Shown in pieces: positions 1 through 8,842 of a stretch of DNA of 60,011 nt. The DNA comes from Phycisphaera sp. (lineage in GTDB: Bacteria; Planctomycetota; Phycisphaerae; Phycisphaerales; Zrk34). Position 1 is the stretch's first letter. Each line of letters starts with the position of its first letter. The notes below the pieces were generated by a model. The model had not been told where the DNA came from and ran no database searches. It saw nothing but the letters and a program-made list of their open reading frames with translations. The stretch is from contig WGMA01000025.1 of the NCBI GenBank assembly GCA_016125285.1, positions 1 to 60,011 on the forward strand, given 5' to 3'. The translations under genes were made by a program, and so were the position numbers.

Positions 1-1
1 G

Positions 2-3000
2 CCGGAGGTCGCGTCGAACGACAACCCCGGCGAGGGCGAGGTGCAGCCGGCGAATCGCGAACCGGACAAGACGGACAAGAAGGACGACAAGCCGGACAAG
101 GCGCGTCTGAACGGCGGAGGCGACGCGGCGTTGCCGGATCGACCGGGCCTGCAGCCCGACCTGCCCAACGCCAACGACAGCGTCGCGGACGCCGACGGGC
201 CGGACTTCGCGCCGACGTGGCAGGTGTTCGACGACCCGCCGGCGAACGACGACCGGCGTTGGATGGGCCGGCTGGACCGCGTGATGAAGCAGACGAGCGG
301 CGGCGACATCCAGTTCGACGAGAACGGCGGGTACGCGCGGATCCGCGGGCCGCTGTCGATCACGCCCCCCACCGCCGAGGGCCGCGCCGTGCGTCTTCGC
401 ATCGACGACATCCGCAAGCTGAGCCTGTCGATGTGGCACGGCGCCAAGGGCGTGCAGATCGAGATGGTCAACGACCGCTTCCTGCGGGCGTACGAGGTGG
501 AGCGGCCGGTGAAGACCGACTCGCCGAAGGACGAGTTCCCGGCGGGGATCGACCCGCGTTTCCTGCGCGACCAGCGCGTGACGCGGATCGACGAGCGGAT
601 CAACTTCAACATCCTCGACGCGAACCAGCGTCCGCCGGGCGTGCCGGGTGAGCAGCTGGCGGTGCGTTGGACGGGCCGGGTGCTCACGCCGCGTAAGGGG
701 CATTACAACTTCTTCGCCACGTCGGACGACGGCGTGCGTCTGTACATCGACGGCAAGCGGATCATCAACGACTGGATCGACCGGGCGGCGGCCGAGTCGC
801 GCGGTGAGATCGACCTCGACGCCGGATCGCACGACATCGTCGTGGAGTACTTCCAGGGCGGCGGCGAGGCGTCGATGAAGCTGGAGTGGGAGGGCCCGGA
901 GATCGGCCGGCAGCTGCTCGACGGCGAGCACACGCGTGCGTCGGCGGCGGGCAACGCGCCGAAGGGCCTGACCGGGCGTTACTGCTACGGCGGTGGCGCG
1001 CCGGGCCAGGAGGGTCCGATCCTGCTGCGGCGTGCGGCGGTGGCGCAGGACGACTGGGCGTGGCGTCGGTTCCGCGAGGGCGCGATCGACCTGCGTTATC
1101 AGGACGGGCAGGTCGTGCTGGCGCGCGGCGACGTCGTGCTGCTCAGCGTGCCGATGGCCGCGCCGAACGAGGTGCAGTTCGACGGCGAGGTGGTGCTGCG
1201 ATACGCCGACCTGCTGAAGCTCTCGCCGCTGAAGCTGCCCAACGCCAAGCCCGCCCCGCCGGACGTGACGCTGCAGCCGGCGAAGATCGACTGGACCTTC
1301 GAGCCGAAGGACCGCCTCGACAAGGGGTGGTTCGACGTGAAGAAGGAAGCCGACGGCTCGCTGACCGTCACGCGCAGCGACAAGATCAAGGAGGGCGACC
1401 GCGAGCGCGACAACGACACCGACCTCCGCATGGAGCACGAGATCGACTACACGCCGGGCATGGAGGTGACGATCCACGTCAAGGACGCGTCGCCCGCCAC
1501 GTCGTTCACGTTCCTCAGCCCGCAGAACGAGGGGCAGCGCTGGCAGACCGACATCGGCGAGATCGACGGCAAGCGCGCCACGTGCTGGAGCCCGTTCGAC
1601 GAGAACCACATGCGTCAGCAGGCCCAGGCCGGCCTGCTGGTCGGCCGCGAGTTCTGGATCCGCGCCAGCTACGGCGCCGACCACGTGCTGTCGTCGTACA
1701 GCAACGACGGCAAGAACTTCGTCCGCACGGTCCGCTGGGACTTCGACCCCAACAACCCCACGAAGCTGACGAAGGTGAAGGTCGGCGCGTTCATCTACTA
1801 CAAGCCCGGCGAGCGGCGCATCCGCATCGCGGGCATCGACATCCGCCGCCGCCACGCCCTCGAGGACCTGGCCGACGCGAACCTCGTCAAGCGGGTCGTC
1901 AACGACATCCCCGAGGATCGGCGTCACGAGGCGTACCGGTGGCAGACCCTGATCAAGGACATGCCGAAGAAGCGTCCGAAGGACGCGTCGGAGGCGGCGT
2001 GGCAGATGGCGTGCGACGCGTGGGTGCTCGATTCGCAGGCGCCGCCGAAGTTCAAGCAGGACGCCGCGATGCGGCTGCTGCGCACGAGCATCGGCCGCGT
2101 GCCGAACGCCAACGCGCAGGCCGCGCTGGGCGACCTGCCGCTGGTCATCCAGCTGCAGAACGAGGACAACCGCGTCAACGGCTGGCGTGAGGTCGTGCGT
2201 CTGTACGACGCGCTGGCCGAGAACATGTGGCTCGGCGGCGAGCGCGACGCGCTGGCGAGCCTCGAGCACCAGTGGTACCACGACGACGTCGGCTGGGGCG
2301 CCCGCTGGTCCGACATGCGGTTCCCCGCCCCGCTGACGCTCACCCGCCTGCGGATGTACGAGCTGATGGCCGCCGGGCAGTGGGAGCAGCTGCGCGTCGA
2401 GGCGATGCGGTTCGACTACATGGCGCGGCGCGGCTACGGGCGTCACGAGCGGCACGAGCTGCACTACCCGACCGTGATGCTCGCGTCGTGGATGGAGACG
2501 CAGGCGGCGCGCCACCTCAACGAAGAGCCGCGGCTCGTGGGCGACGAGGAGACGGCCCGCCGCTTCCCCGAGCACCCGCTGATCGTCGACGCCGACCGCG
2601 AGGCGCTGAACATCGTCTCCGAGTTCCTCGCGTCGGTGCAGGCCGAGGCGTACGACCACGCGTGCCGCATCATGACGCAGAAGGCGCTGCCGGACGGCAT
2701 CGCGCCGGTGGACAACTCCGAGCGGCTGTTCAAGGCCACGTACGTGCTGCTGCGTCACCTGATCGACACGAACAACGACCTGGCGACGATGCTGCACACC
2801 AAGTACCAGGGCATCGGCATGGTGCGTCTGAAGCAGGCGCTGGCCAACGGGCAGATCGATCAGCTCGAGGCGATCGCCACGCAGTTCCACGGCACGCCGT
2901 CGGCGCGCGACGCGATGAGCTACCTGTCCGATCGCGACCTGTCGATGGGCAACTTCTTCTCCGCCGCGACGCGGTACGAGACGCTGATGGCCAAGGCCGG

Positions 3001-4402
3001 CAGCGACGAAGAGAAGCGGACGCTCGCGGCGAAGCGTCGGCTGGCGCTGGCGATGGCGGGCGTGGAGGCCGGCGAGCCGGTCAAGCACACCGTCAACCTG
3101 CAGGGCCAGAAGATGTCGGCCGGGGACTTCGAGAACCTGGTCCAGACGCTGCTCAACGAGCGTCGCAAGAGCACGGGCATGAAGGGCGTGGGCCTGGCGG
3201 ACCAGCCCGTGGCGCCCGGGCCGCGCAGCTTCGGCCTGACCCGCGTCGAGCAGCTCAACACGCCGCCCGGCCTGCCGCAGAACCAGCGCACGATCGCCGG
3301 CACCGGCGCCGGGCCGATCGCGTGGACCGTCAGCGACCGCAACCTGCTGCTGCACCAGCACGGGCGTCTGATCTGCGTCGACATCCCCGACCGGCGGGTC
3401 GTGTGGCGCAAGGACTCCAACGCCGACAACCTCGCCGCGGAGAAGATCCCGCCCGGCCGACCGCTCGTGTTCGGCGACAAGGTCTACCTGCCGCTGCAGC
3501 GTGACCGCCACTGCGAGCTGGCGTGCGTGAACCTCAACAACGGCGGCGACGTCTGGCGGCAGCGCCTCGACGACGACATCGTGTCCGACCCGGTGATCAT
3601 CGGCCCGTGGATCTACGTCGTGACGATCCGCGAGCAGCTCGGCGACTACGCCGACCTGATGCTGCGACGCGTGTCGCCCGAGACCGGCGAGTCCGTGCTG
3701 GCCAAGCGGCTGGTGCGGATGCGGTACGGCGAGCCGGTGTTCTGCGTCGGCCGGCCCGTGCTCGTCGACGACGCCCTGCTGTTCCGCGCCGGCAACACGC
3801 TGATCTGCAGCGACCTGCTCGGCGAGACCCGCTGGTTCCGCCGCCTGCCGTTCGTGCCGTCGGAGGTCGACCCCGACCTGTTCGACGACCAGAGCGTCAG
3901 CGACCTGGTCGTGCACGACAAGCACGTGATCGTCTCGGCGCCCGGCACGCCGTACCTCACCTGCGTCGACGTCGAGACCGGCGCCGAGGTGTGGGCGAGC
4001 ATGCAGCCGCAGATGCGTCGCGTCGTCGGCCTGGTCGACGGGCGGCTCATCGTCGGCGCGCAGTTCGGCGTGCAGGCCCTCGACCCGGCGACCGGCAAGC
4101 CGCTGTGGCACCACATCACCGACGCGCACCACGAGGCGATCGTCCCCGCCGCCGACGGCGCCATCGCCCTGCTGACCCTCGACCGCATCGAGCAGCACCA
4201 GGTCGACGACCCGTCGCTCCACCGACACATCGTCTGGCGCAAGGCGTCCGACGGATCGTTCCTCGGCGAGACCGACATCACCGAAAACCCCGGCGACTTC
4301 TACGACGCCCGCCTGCTGACCACCGACGGCAAGTCGCTGGTGACCGTCAGCAACTACATCAACAACCGCGAAGCCCAACTGCTGATCCTGCAACCGAAAT
4401 GA
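2..4402 (+). CDS. PA14 domain / PQQ-like beta-propeller surface protein (5' partial)
   Basis: The frame is open from the first complete codon of the window, so the true start lies upstream; a GTG at 41 is only an internal option. The visible N-terminus is a Lys/Asp/Pro-rich linker. A PA14 domain lies at about nt 590-930 (core GHYNFFATSDDGVRLYIDG). A beta-rich stretch follows (nt 1270-1850), then a long helical TPR-like middle to about nt 3200, then PQQ/WD-like propeller blades (nt 3300-4395). PA14 domains typically bind glycans. The propeller shows no catalytic ligand set I can recognise, so I infer a scaffold or glycan-binding envelope protein. Its TGA overlaps the next gene's ATG (ATGA, 4399-4402), indicating translational coupling. 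Confidence 0.8.
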   Translation, partial: PEVASNDNPGEGEVQPANREPDKTDKKDDKPDKARLNGGGDAALPDRPGLQPDLPNANDSVADADGPDFAPTWQVFDDPPANDDRRWMGRLDRVMKQTSGGDIQFDENGGYARIRGPLSITPPTAEGRAVRLRIDDIRKLSLSMWHGAKGVQIEMVNDRFLRAYEVERPVKTDSPKDEFPAGIDPRFLRDQRVTRIDERINFNILDANQRPPGVPGEQLAVRWTGRVLTPRKGHYNFFATSDDGVRLYIDGKRIINDWIDRAAAESRGEIDLDAGSHDIVVEYFQGGGEASMKLEWEGPEIGRQLLDGEHTRASAAGNAPKGLTGRYCYGGGAPGQEGPILLRRAAVAQDDWAWRRFREGAIDLRYQDGQVVLARGDVVLLSVPMAAPNEVQFDGEVVLRYADLLKLSPLKLPNAKPAPPDVTLQPAKIDWTFEPKDRLDKGWFDVKKEADGSLTVTRSDKIKEGDRERDNDTDLRMEHEIDYTPGMEVTIHVKDASPATSFTFLSPQNEGQRWQTDIGEIDGKRATCWSPFDENHMRQQAQAGLLVGREFWIRASYGADHVLSSYSNDGKNFVRTVRWDFDPNNPTKLTKVKVGAFIYYKPGERRIRIAGIDIRRRHALEDLADANLVKRVVNDIPEDRRHEAYRWQTLIKDMPKKRPKDASEAAWQMACDAWVLDSQAPPKFKQDAAMRLLRTSIGRVPNANAQAALGDLPLVIQLQNEDNRVNGWREVVRLYDALAENMWLGGERDALASLEHQWYHDDVGWGARWSDMRFPAPLTLTRLRMYELMAAGQWEQLRVEAMRFDYMARRGYGRHERHELHYPTVMLASWMETQAARHLNEEPRLVGDEETARRFPEHPLIVDADREALNIVSEFLASVQAEAYDHACRIMTQKALPDGIAPVDNSERLFKATYVLLRHLIDTNNDLATMLHTKYQGIGMVRLKQALANGQIDQLEAIATQFHGTPSARDAMSYLSDRDLSMGNFFSAATRYETLMAKAGSDEEKRTLAAKRRLALAMAGVEAGEPVKHTVNLQGQKMSAGDFENLVQTLLNERRKSTGMKGVGLADQPVAPGPRSFGLTRVEQLNTPPGLPQNQRTIAGTGAGPIAWTVSDRNLLLHQHGRLICVDIPDRRVVWRKDSNADNLAAEKIPPGRPLVFGDKVYLPLQRDRHCELACVNLNNGGDVWRQRLDDDIVSDPVIIGPWIYVVTIREQLGDYADLMLRRVSPETGESVLAKRLVRMRYGEPVFCVGRPVLVDDALLFRAGNTLICSDLLGETRWFRRLPFVPSEVDPDLFDDQSVSDLVVHDKHVIVSAPGTPYLTCVDVETGAEVWASMQPQMRRVVGLVDGRLIVGAQFGVQALDPATGKPLWHHITDAHHEAIVPAADGAIALLTLDRIEQHQVDDPSLHRHIVWRKASDGSFLGETDITENPGDFYDARLLTTDGKSLVTVSNYINNREAQLLILQPK

Positions 4403-6825
4403 TGCGAATCCGAACAACCGCCCCAATCCGTCATCCGCACGCGCGCCCCGCGGCGCCGCGCGGACGCCTCGCCGTGATCTGCCTCGCCCTGCTGGCCGCG
4501 GCCGCGCTGCTCGCGCCGACCCCCGGCCGCGCCGACGATCAGCCCAACGACCGCTACTGGGCGCTGTACGCCAACCACTCGATCAAGACCGCGCGCGAGG
4601 TCAGCGACTGGAACAACGAGAACGGCAACCCCCACGTCGCCGGCCAGCGGCTTTTCGATCAGAACAACCCCGCCCTGCTGCTGCGCGACACCACCGTCAA
4701 CGTCCACCGGCACGGCGCGTTCATCCAGTTGGCCAACGGCGACGTGCTGCCCGGCCGCGTCGTCCGAGGCGAGTCGGCCGACCCGAACACCGGCGCCCCC
4801 GAACGCCTGATCATCGCCGTGCAGTCCCCGCTCGGCACGCAGGACGACGTCGCCTCCGAGCTGCCCATCCGACCCGACCACTGCGCACGCATCGTGTTCA
4901 ACGGCGACGCCGAGGGCCCGCTCGAGCCCGGCACGCTGCTCTACAACGACGGCCGCCGCGTCAAGGTCCAGCAGATCAAGTGGTCGAAGTCCGGCATCAA
5001 GGCGCTGACCGAATCCACGACGATCCGCGCCACGTGGAACGAGCTGTCGGAGGTGCACCCGCCCGGCGTCGACGCCATCAACGCCGTGCTCGACGACTCG
5101 GTCGCCCCCTGCCCCGACCCCAACAGCGGCATCGGTCGCATGACCACCTCCAACGGCGGCGTGCTGACCTACCGCATGAACATGCTCCGCATCAACCGCC
5201 ACCGCTGGCGCAATCACGACGTGCTGTTCCACACCATCCAGCCCGCGTGGGCGCTGGCGTCGCTCCGCATCCCGTTCGACGAGGTCGCGTCCATCAGCTT
5301 CCGCCGGGCCGACGAGCTGCCGCTGTCCGTTCTGCCCTGCGAGACGCTCGAGCAGCGCAGCTTCACCGGGTTCACCTGGCCGTGGCGACGCAACACCAAC
5401 GTCCGCGGCGGCACGCTGACGGTCGGCAACGTCATCGCCGACCTCGGCCTCGGCACCCACTCGCACAGCGCCCTCGCGTTCGACCTGCCGCCCCGCGCCG
5501 AACGGTTCTACTCCTGGATCGGCATCGACCACGCCGTGGGCAACGGCGGGTGCGTCCGCTGCTCCATCTACGCCGATTCGCCCGGCGGACGACGCCTCTG
5601 GCAGTCCGACTTCCTCCGCGGCGGCAACGGCCCCGTCCACGTCGACCCGATCGACCTCAACGGCGTCAAACGCCTCGTGCTCGTCACCGAGTTCGGCCAC
5701 GAAAACCGCCCCGCCGGCGCCGACCCCGTCGACATCCGCGACGAGGTCGACTGGCTCTGGCCGACCATCGACATCAACCTCACCGAGACGCGCAAGGACC
5801 CCAAGCTCCAGGCCGACATCCGCGACGTCAACCCGATCTACGGCGCGTGGGACTTCGACAAGAAGGTCCGCGAGTCGATGGGCGTGCTGCCCTACTGGGA
5901 TCGCAAGCTCGAGACGTGGCGGTGGTCGGTCACGCCGAACCCCGACCAGCAGCAGATCAAGAACGTGCCGGCGTACCGCCTGACGCGCCGCATCCGCGTC
6001 GCGCCGGAGAACGCGTGGGTGTACATCTCCGCGGCGCGTGACGACCACGGCGACGCCGGCCACGAGATCAACGTGCTGGCCAACGGCGAGCCGGTCAAAT
6101 CGATGGACGGCAACAACATCAACACGCAGCGCGGGCCCGGCGACTTCGACACCGCGTACTGGTCGCTGGGCGCCTACGCCGGGCAGAGCATCGAGCTAGC
6201 CATCGAGGTCAAGCCGCGAGGCAACGAGAACCAGCGGCCCGCGGGACTGATCTGGGGCAGGGTCGAGGTCGGCCCGATCGTCACCGACCTGCCGCCGGAC
6301 GGGCAGGTCATCCGACCCGACGTGCCCCTCGCCTCCGTCAAGCCCGCCGAGACCGCCATCGGCAAGGAAGGCAAGGACGCCCAGCTGACCGACGGCAAGT
6401 TCGGCAAGGACCCCAAGCCGCTCGACGTCGTCGACTACCCGTTCGTCCACGGCTACGCCGTGCCCATCGACACCACGCTCACCTACAACCTCGACCCCTC
6501 GTGGCGTGCGTTCGTCGCGGTGCTCGGCATCACGTACGGCTCCAACGCCATCGGTCCCTACGAGGTCTACCTCGACGACCAGCTCGTCTTTCACAGCGGC
6601 GAGCGCGTACCCAAGACCAACCGCCAGCGCAAGCTCGACGAGAAGGAAGGCGTCAAGGACGACGACGACACGATGTGGACCGGCGGCACGTTCAGCCGAC
6701 ACACGCCCGGGCGTCAGATCCGCGTCGACATCCCGCCGGGCCACAAGACCATCAGGCTCGTGCTCGCCAAGAAGGGCAGCGGCTCGTGGGGCGCGTGGGC
6801 CGAGGCCGGGTTCATGAAGCAGTAG
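4399..6825 (+). CDS. Secreted NPCBM-domain protein, coupled to the PA14/propeller gene
   Basis: This is an 808-residue exported protein. The start at 4399 is chosen because its ATG overlaps the upstream stop and is followed by a signal peptide (basic n-region, Ala/Leu-rich core, cleavage near PGRADD); a second ATG at 4402 is equally possible. An NPCBM/NEW2-like carbohydrate-binding domain is visible at about residues 330-450 (LGLGTHSHSALAFDLP, then GGCVRCSIYAD). A second related beta-sandwich lies at about 675-808 (FVHGYAVPIDTTLTYNLD). No catalytic motif was recognised between them. The four-base overlap with the PA14/propeller gene argues that the two products act together, probably on or at surface polysaccharide; that role is inference. 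Confidence 0.8.
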   Translation: MMRIRTTAPIRHPHARPAAPRGRLAVICLALLAAAALLAPTPGRADDQPNDRYWALYANHSIKTAREVSDWNNENGNPHVAGQRLFDQNNPALLLRDTTVNVHRHGAFIQLANGDVLPGRVVRGESADPNTGAPERLIIAVQSPLGTQDDVASELPIRPDHCARIVFNGDAEGPLEPGTLLYNDGRRVKVQQIKWSKSGIKALTESTTIRATWNELSEVHPPGVDAINAVLDDSVAPCPDPNSGIGRMTTSNGGVLTYRMNMLRINRHRWRNHDVLFHTIQPAWALASLRIPFDEVASISFRRADELPLSVLPCETLEQRSFTGFTWPWRRNTNVRGGTLTVGNVIADLGLGTHSHSALAFDLPPRAERFYSWIGIDHAVGNGGCVRCSIYADSPGGRRLWQSDFLRGGNGPVHVDPIDLNGVKRLVLVTEFGHENRPAGADPVDIRDEVDWLWPTIDINLTETRKDPKLQADIRDVNPIYGAWDFDKKVRESMGVLPYWDRKLETWRWSVTPNPDQQQIKNVPAYRLTRRIRVAPENAWVYISAARDDHGDAGHEINVLANGEPVKSMDGNNINTQRGPGDFDTAYWSLGAYAGQSIELAIEVKPRGNENQRPAGLIWGRVEVGPIVTDLPPDGQVIRPDVPLASVKPAETAIGKEGKDAQLTDGKFGKDPKPLDVVDYPFVHGYAVPIDTTLTYNLDPSWRAFVAVLGITYGSNAIGPYEVYLDDQLVFHSGERVPKTNRQRKLDEKEGVKDDDDTMWTGGTFSRHTPGRQIRVDIPPGHKTIRLVLAKKGSGSWGAWAEAGFMKQ

Positions 6826-6881
6826 CGACGCCCGCCGCACGCCCCGTCGGCACGCCATCGACCCGTCCAGCGCACAAAAAA

Positions 6882-6918
6882 AGCCCCGCCGACCGTCTGG
6901 TCCGCGGGGCTCTTTTCA
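6882..6918. terminator. Bidirectional intrinsic terminator
   Basis: An 8-bp stem (AGCCCCGC 6882-6889 with GCGGGGCT 6904-6911) encloses a 14-nt loop. It is followed by CTTTT on the plus strand and, read on the minus strand, by a run of seven T (6876-6882). It therefore ends both the NPCBM operon (+) and the tRNA-Arg transcript (-). Confidence 0.8.
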
Positions 6919-6992
6919 TACGCGCGGAAGGACTCGAACCTTCAACCTCCTGATCCGTAGTCAGGTGCTCTATCCAATTGAGCTACGCACGC
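6919..6992 (-). tRNA. tRNA-Arg (anticodon ACG)
   Basis: The minus strand folds into a complete 74-nt cloverleaf. It has a 7-bp acceptor stem (GCGTGCG with CGCGCGT, two G-U pairs), D stem GCTC/GAGC, anticodon stem CCTGA/TCAGG with loop CTACGGA, a 5-nt variable loop, T stem GAAGG/CCTTC with loop TTCGAGT, and discriminator A. Anticodon ACG, presumably edited to ICG, reads CGN arginine codons. The 3' CCA is not encoded and must be added by nucleotidyltransferase. A terminator follows immediately. Confidence 0.95.
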
Positions 6993-7009
6993 ATCTGCGC
7001 GAGCGAAGT

Positions 7010-7038
7010 ATTCTAACGACCCTGTGGATCAAGGCAAA
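7010..7038 (-). promoter_or_regulatory. Candidate sigma-70-type promoter of tRNA-Arg
   Basis: On the minus strand, TTTGCC (7033-7038) and TAGAAT (7010-7015) are separated by exactly 17 nt and end 17 nt before the mature tRNA 5' end. The -10 box is good and the -35 box is weak. Confidence 0.4.
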
Positions 7039-7084
7039 TGCCCCCGGAGGCAAAACGAGATCGCGGCCCGCGGGGGCTGGGATG

Positions 7085-8020
7085 TCAGGCCGACGCGGCC
7101 GCGTGCAACGCCTCGATCAGGTCGTCGTAGGACGCGTAGCGGTCGGCCGGGTCGGTCGCCAGCATGTTGGTCAGCACGTCCGCCGTCGCGTCGGACACGT
7201 CACCGCGAAACGCCTGGACCGACGGCGCGGCCCGACGCAGCCGCGCGCGGATGGTCTCCATCGACGACTCCTCCTCGAACGGCGGCCGACCCGCCAGCAG
7301 GTGAAACAGCGTCGCGCCCAGGCTGTACATGTCCGAGCGGAAGTCCGGCGGACGCCCGCCCGCGGCCTCGGGCGCGATGTAGAACGACGTGCCCACCACA
7401 CGCTGCTCGCCGTTCGCCCCGCGCTGATGCCACGCCGCGCCGAAGTCGATCAGCTTCGCCACCCCCGCGTGATCGAAGAGGATATTGCCCGGCTTCACGT
7501 CCATGTGGATCAGCCCGACCTGCCGCGCCGCCTCGAGCGCCCCGGCCATCGCGACGCCCAGGTCGAGCACGCGACGCTCGGTCGGCCGTGTCTTCGACTT
7601 GTAGATCTGCTTCGCCGACCCGCCGCTGAGCAGTTCCATCTCGACGAACGGCTGGCCGTCGTGCTCGCCGAGCGTGTGGACGTTGACGATGTGCGGATGG
7701 TTCATCGTCGCCAGCGTCCGCGCCTCCTTGAGCAGCTCGCGGTTGACCTCCGCGTTGCCCGCACCGCCGTCGCCACCGACCAGCACCTTGATCGCCACCT
7801 GCCGCCGCAGCCGCGTGTCCATCGCCCGGAACACAAACCCGTAAGCGCCCTTGCCGAGCCGCTCATACACCTGGTAGTGCGCGAAGCCCGCGGGCACCTT
7901 CAGCGCACAACGACAGTGCGGACAGACATGGTCGTCGAACGGCCGATGCCTCGACACGTCGGAGTCGCCCCCGCATTCGGGGCACGTCATCTCACTGATT
8001 CGCCGCGCCTTGAACCCCAT
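7085..8020 (-). CDS. Zinc-ribbon Ser/Thr protein kinase (Hanks type)
   Basis: This is a soluble 311-residue kinase. The N-terminus carries a zinc-ribbon-like CPEC...CPHC pair (Cys13, Cys16, Cys33, Cys36). The kinase fold then shows the glycine loop GKGAYG (56-61), VAIK with Lys78, HMDVKPGN with catalytic Asp174 and Asn179, DFG (192-194) and APE in the activation segment. The usual HRD arginine is Met (HMD), which suggests that activation does not rely on the RD-type phospho-loop contact. There is no membrane segment or C-terminal sensor, unlike most PknB-type kinases of its phylum. A second ATG at 7990 would remove ten residues. It lies 39 nt downstream of nagB on the same strand and could be co-transcribed. 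Substrate unknown. Confidence 0.88.
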   Translation of the reverse strand: MGFKARRISEMTCPECGGDSDVSRHRPFDDHVCPHCRCALKVPAGFAHYQVYERLGKGAYGFVFRAMDTRLRRQVAIKVLVGGDGGAGNAEVNRELLKEARTLATMNHPHIVNVHTLGEHDGQPFVEMELLSGGSAKQIYKSKTRPTERRVLDLGVAMAGALEAARQVGLIHMDVKPGNILFDHAGVAKLIDFGAAWHQRGANGEQRVVGTSFYIAPEAAGGRPPDFRSDMYSLGATLFHLLAGRPPFEEESSMETIRARLRRAAPSVQAFRGDVSDATADVLTNMLATDPADRYASYDDLIEALHAAASA

Positions 8021-8059
8021 GAGGCTAGATTGTACGCGCGCCGCAACGCCCGGCGCAGG

Positions 8060-8803
8060 TCATCCCGCCGAGACCCGCGCCCCGGCCGACGCCGCGTCGA
8101 GGTAGATCGTCGTGTGCGCGTGACGCTGGAGGATGGACGCGGGCACGTCCGGCGTGACCGGGCCGTCGATCGAACCGCGCACCGCCTCGGCCTTGCGCGC
8201 GTCGGGCACCGAGCAGACGATCGCCGCCGACCGCATGATCTGCCCCACCGTCATCGAGATCGCCCGCGTCGGCACGGCCTCGAGCGACTCGAACCAGCCC
8301 TCGCCCCACTGCTGCCGCCGACACGCTTCGTCGAGGTCGACCACGATGTACTCGCCCGGCGCGTCGAAGTCCGCCGGGGGATCGTTGAACGCCAGGTGCC
8401 CGTTCTCGCCGATGCCGACGAGCGCCACGTCGATCGGGTGCTCGCGAAGGATCGCGCCGACGCGTGCGCACTCGGCGTGCGGGTCGCTCGCGAGGCCGTT
8501 GATGTAATGAAACGCCGCGAGCGGCACGCGGTCGACGAGCCGCTGCCTGAGGTATCCGCAGAACGACGCGGGGTGCTGGGGGCCGAGGCCGATGTACTCG
8601 TCGAGGTGGAAGCCGGTGACGCGCGACCAGTCGACGTCGGGCTCGGCCACGAGCGTGTCGAGTGTCGCGAACTGGCTGGCGCCGGTCGCGACGATCATGT
8701 TGGCGCGGCCGCGATCGGCGATCGCGCGGCGGATGATCGCCGCGGCGTCGGCGCCGGCGCGGGCGCCGAGATGCTGTGCGTCGTCACTGATGATCACGTC
8801 CAT
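8060..8803 (-). CDS. nagB: Glucosamine-6-phosphate deaminase
   Basis: The product should convert glucosamine-6-phosphate to fructose-6-phosphate plus ammonia, feeding amino sugars into glycolysis. The 247-residue protein shows the phosphate-binding ATGASQ (39-44), the catalytic Asp of FHLDEY (Asp68) and the active-site segment [13 protein letters not shown]. The start at 8803 is preferred over an in-frame upstream codon at 8836 because GGAGGAG lies six bases before it. It is the last nag gene of the minus-strand operon nagA-transporter-nagB, 39 nt after the transporter. Other members of the sugar-phosphate isomerase/lactonase superfamily are possible, but the context with nagA makes NagB the best reading. 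Confidence 0.9.
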   Translation of the reverse strand: MDVIISDDAQHLGARAGADAAAIIRRAIADRGRANMIVATGASQFATLDTLVAEPDVDWSRVTGFHLDEYIGLGPQHPASFCGYLRQRLVDRVPLAAFHYINGLASDPHAECARVGAILREHPIDVALVGIGENGHLAFNDPPADFDAPGEYIVVDLDEACRRQQWGEGWFESLEAVPTRAISMTVGQIMRSAAIVCSVPDARKAEAVRGSIDGPVTPDVPASILQRHAHTTIYLDAASAGARVSAG

Positions 8804-8842
8804 GGTCTGCTCCTCCGTCGGCCGCGTCCGCGGCAACCTCGA

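Noticed and set aside
7039-7080. Terminator after the kinase gene
   Set aside because: GCCCCC and GGGGGC can pair, but the loop is nearly 30 nt and no T-run follows on the minus strand.
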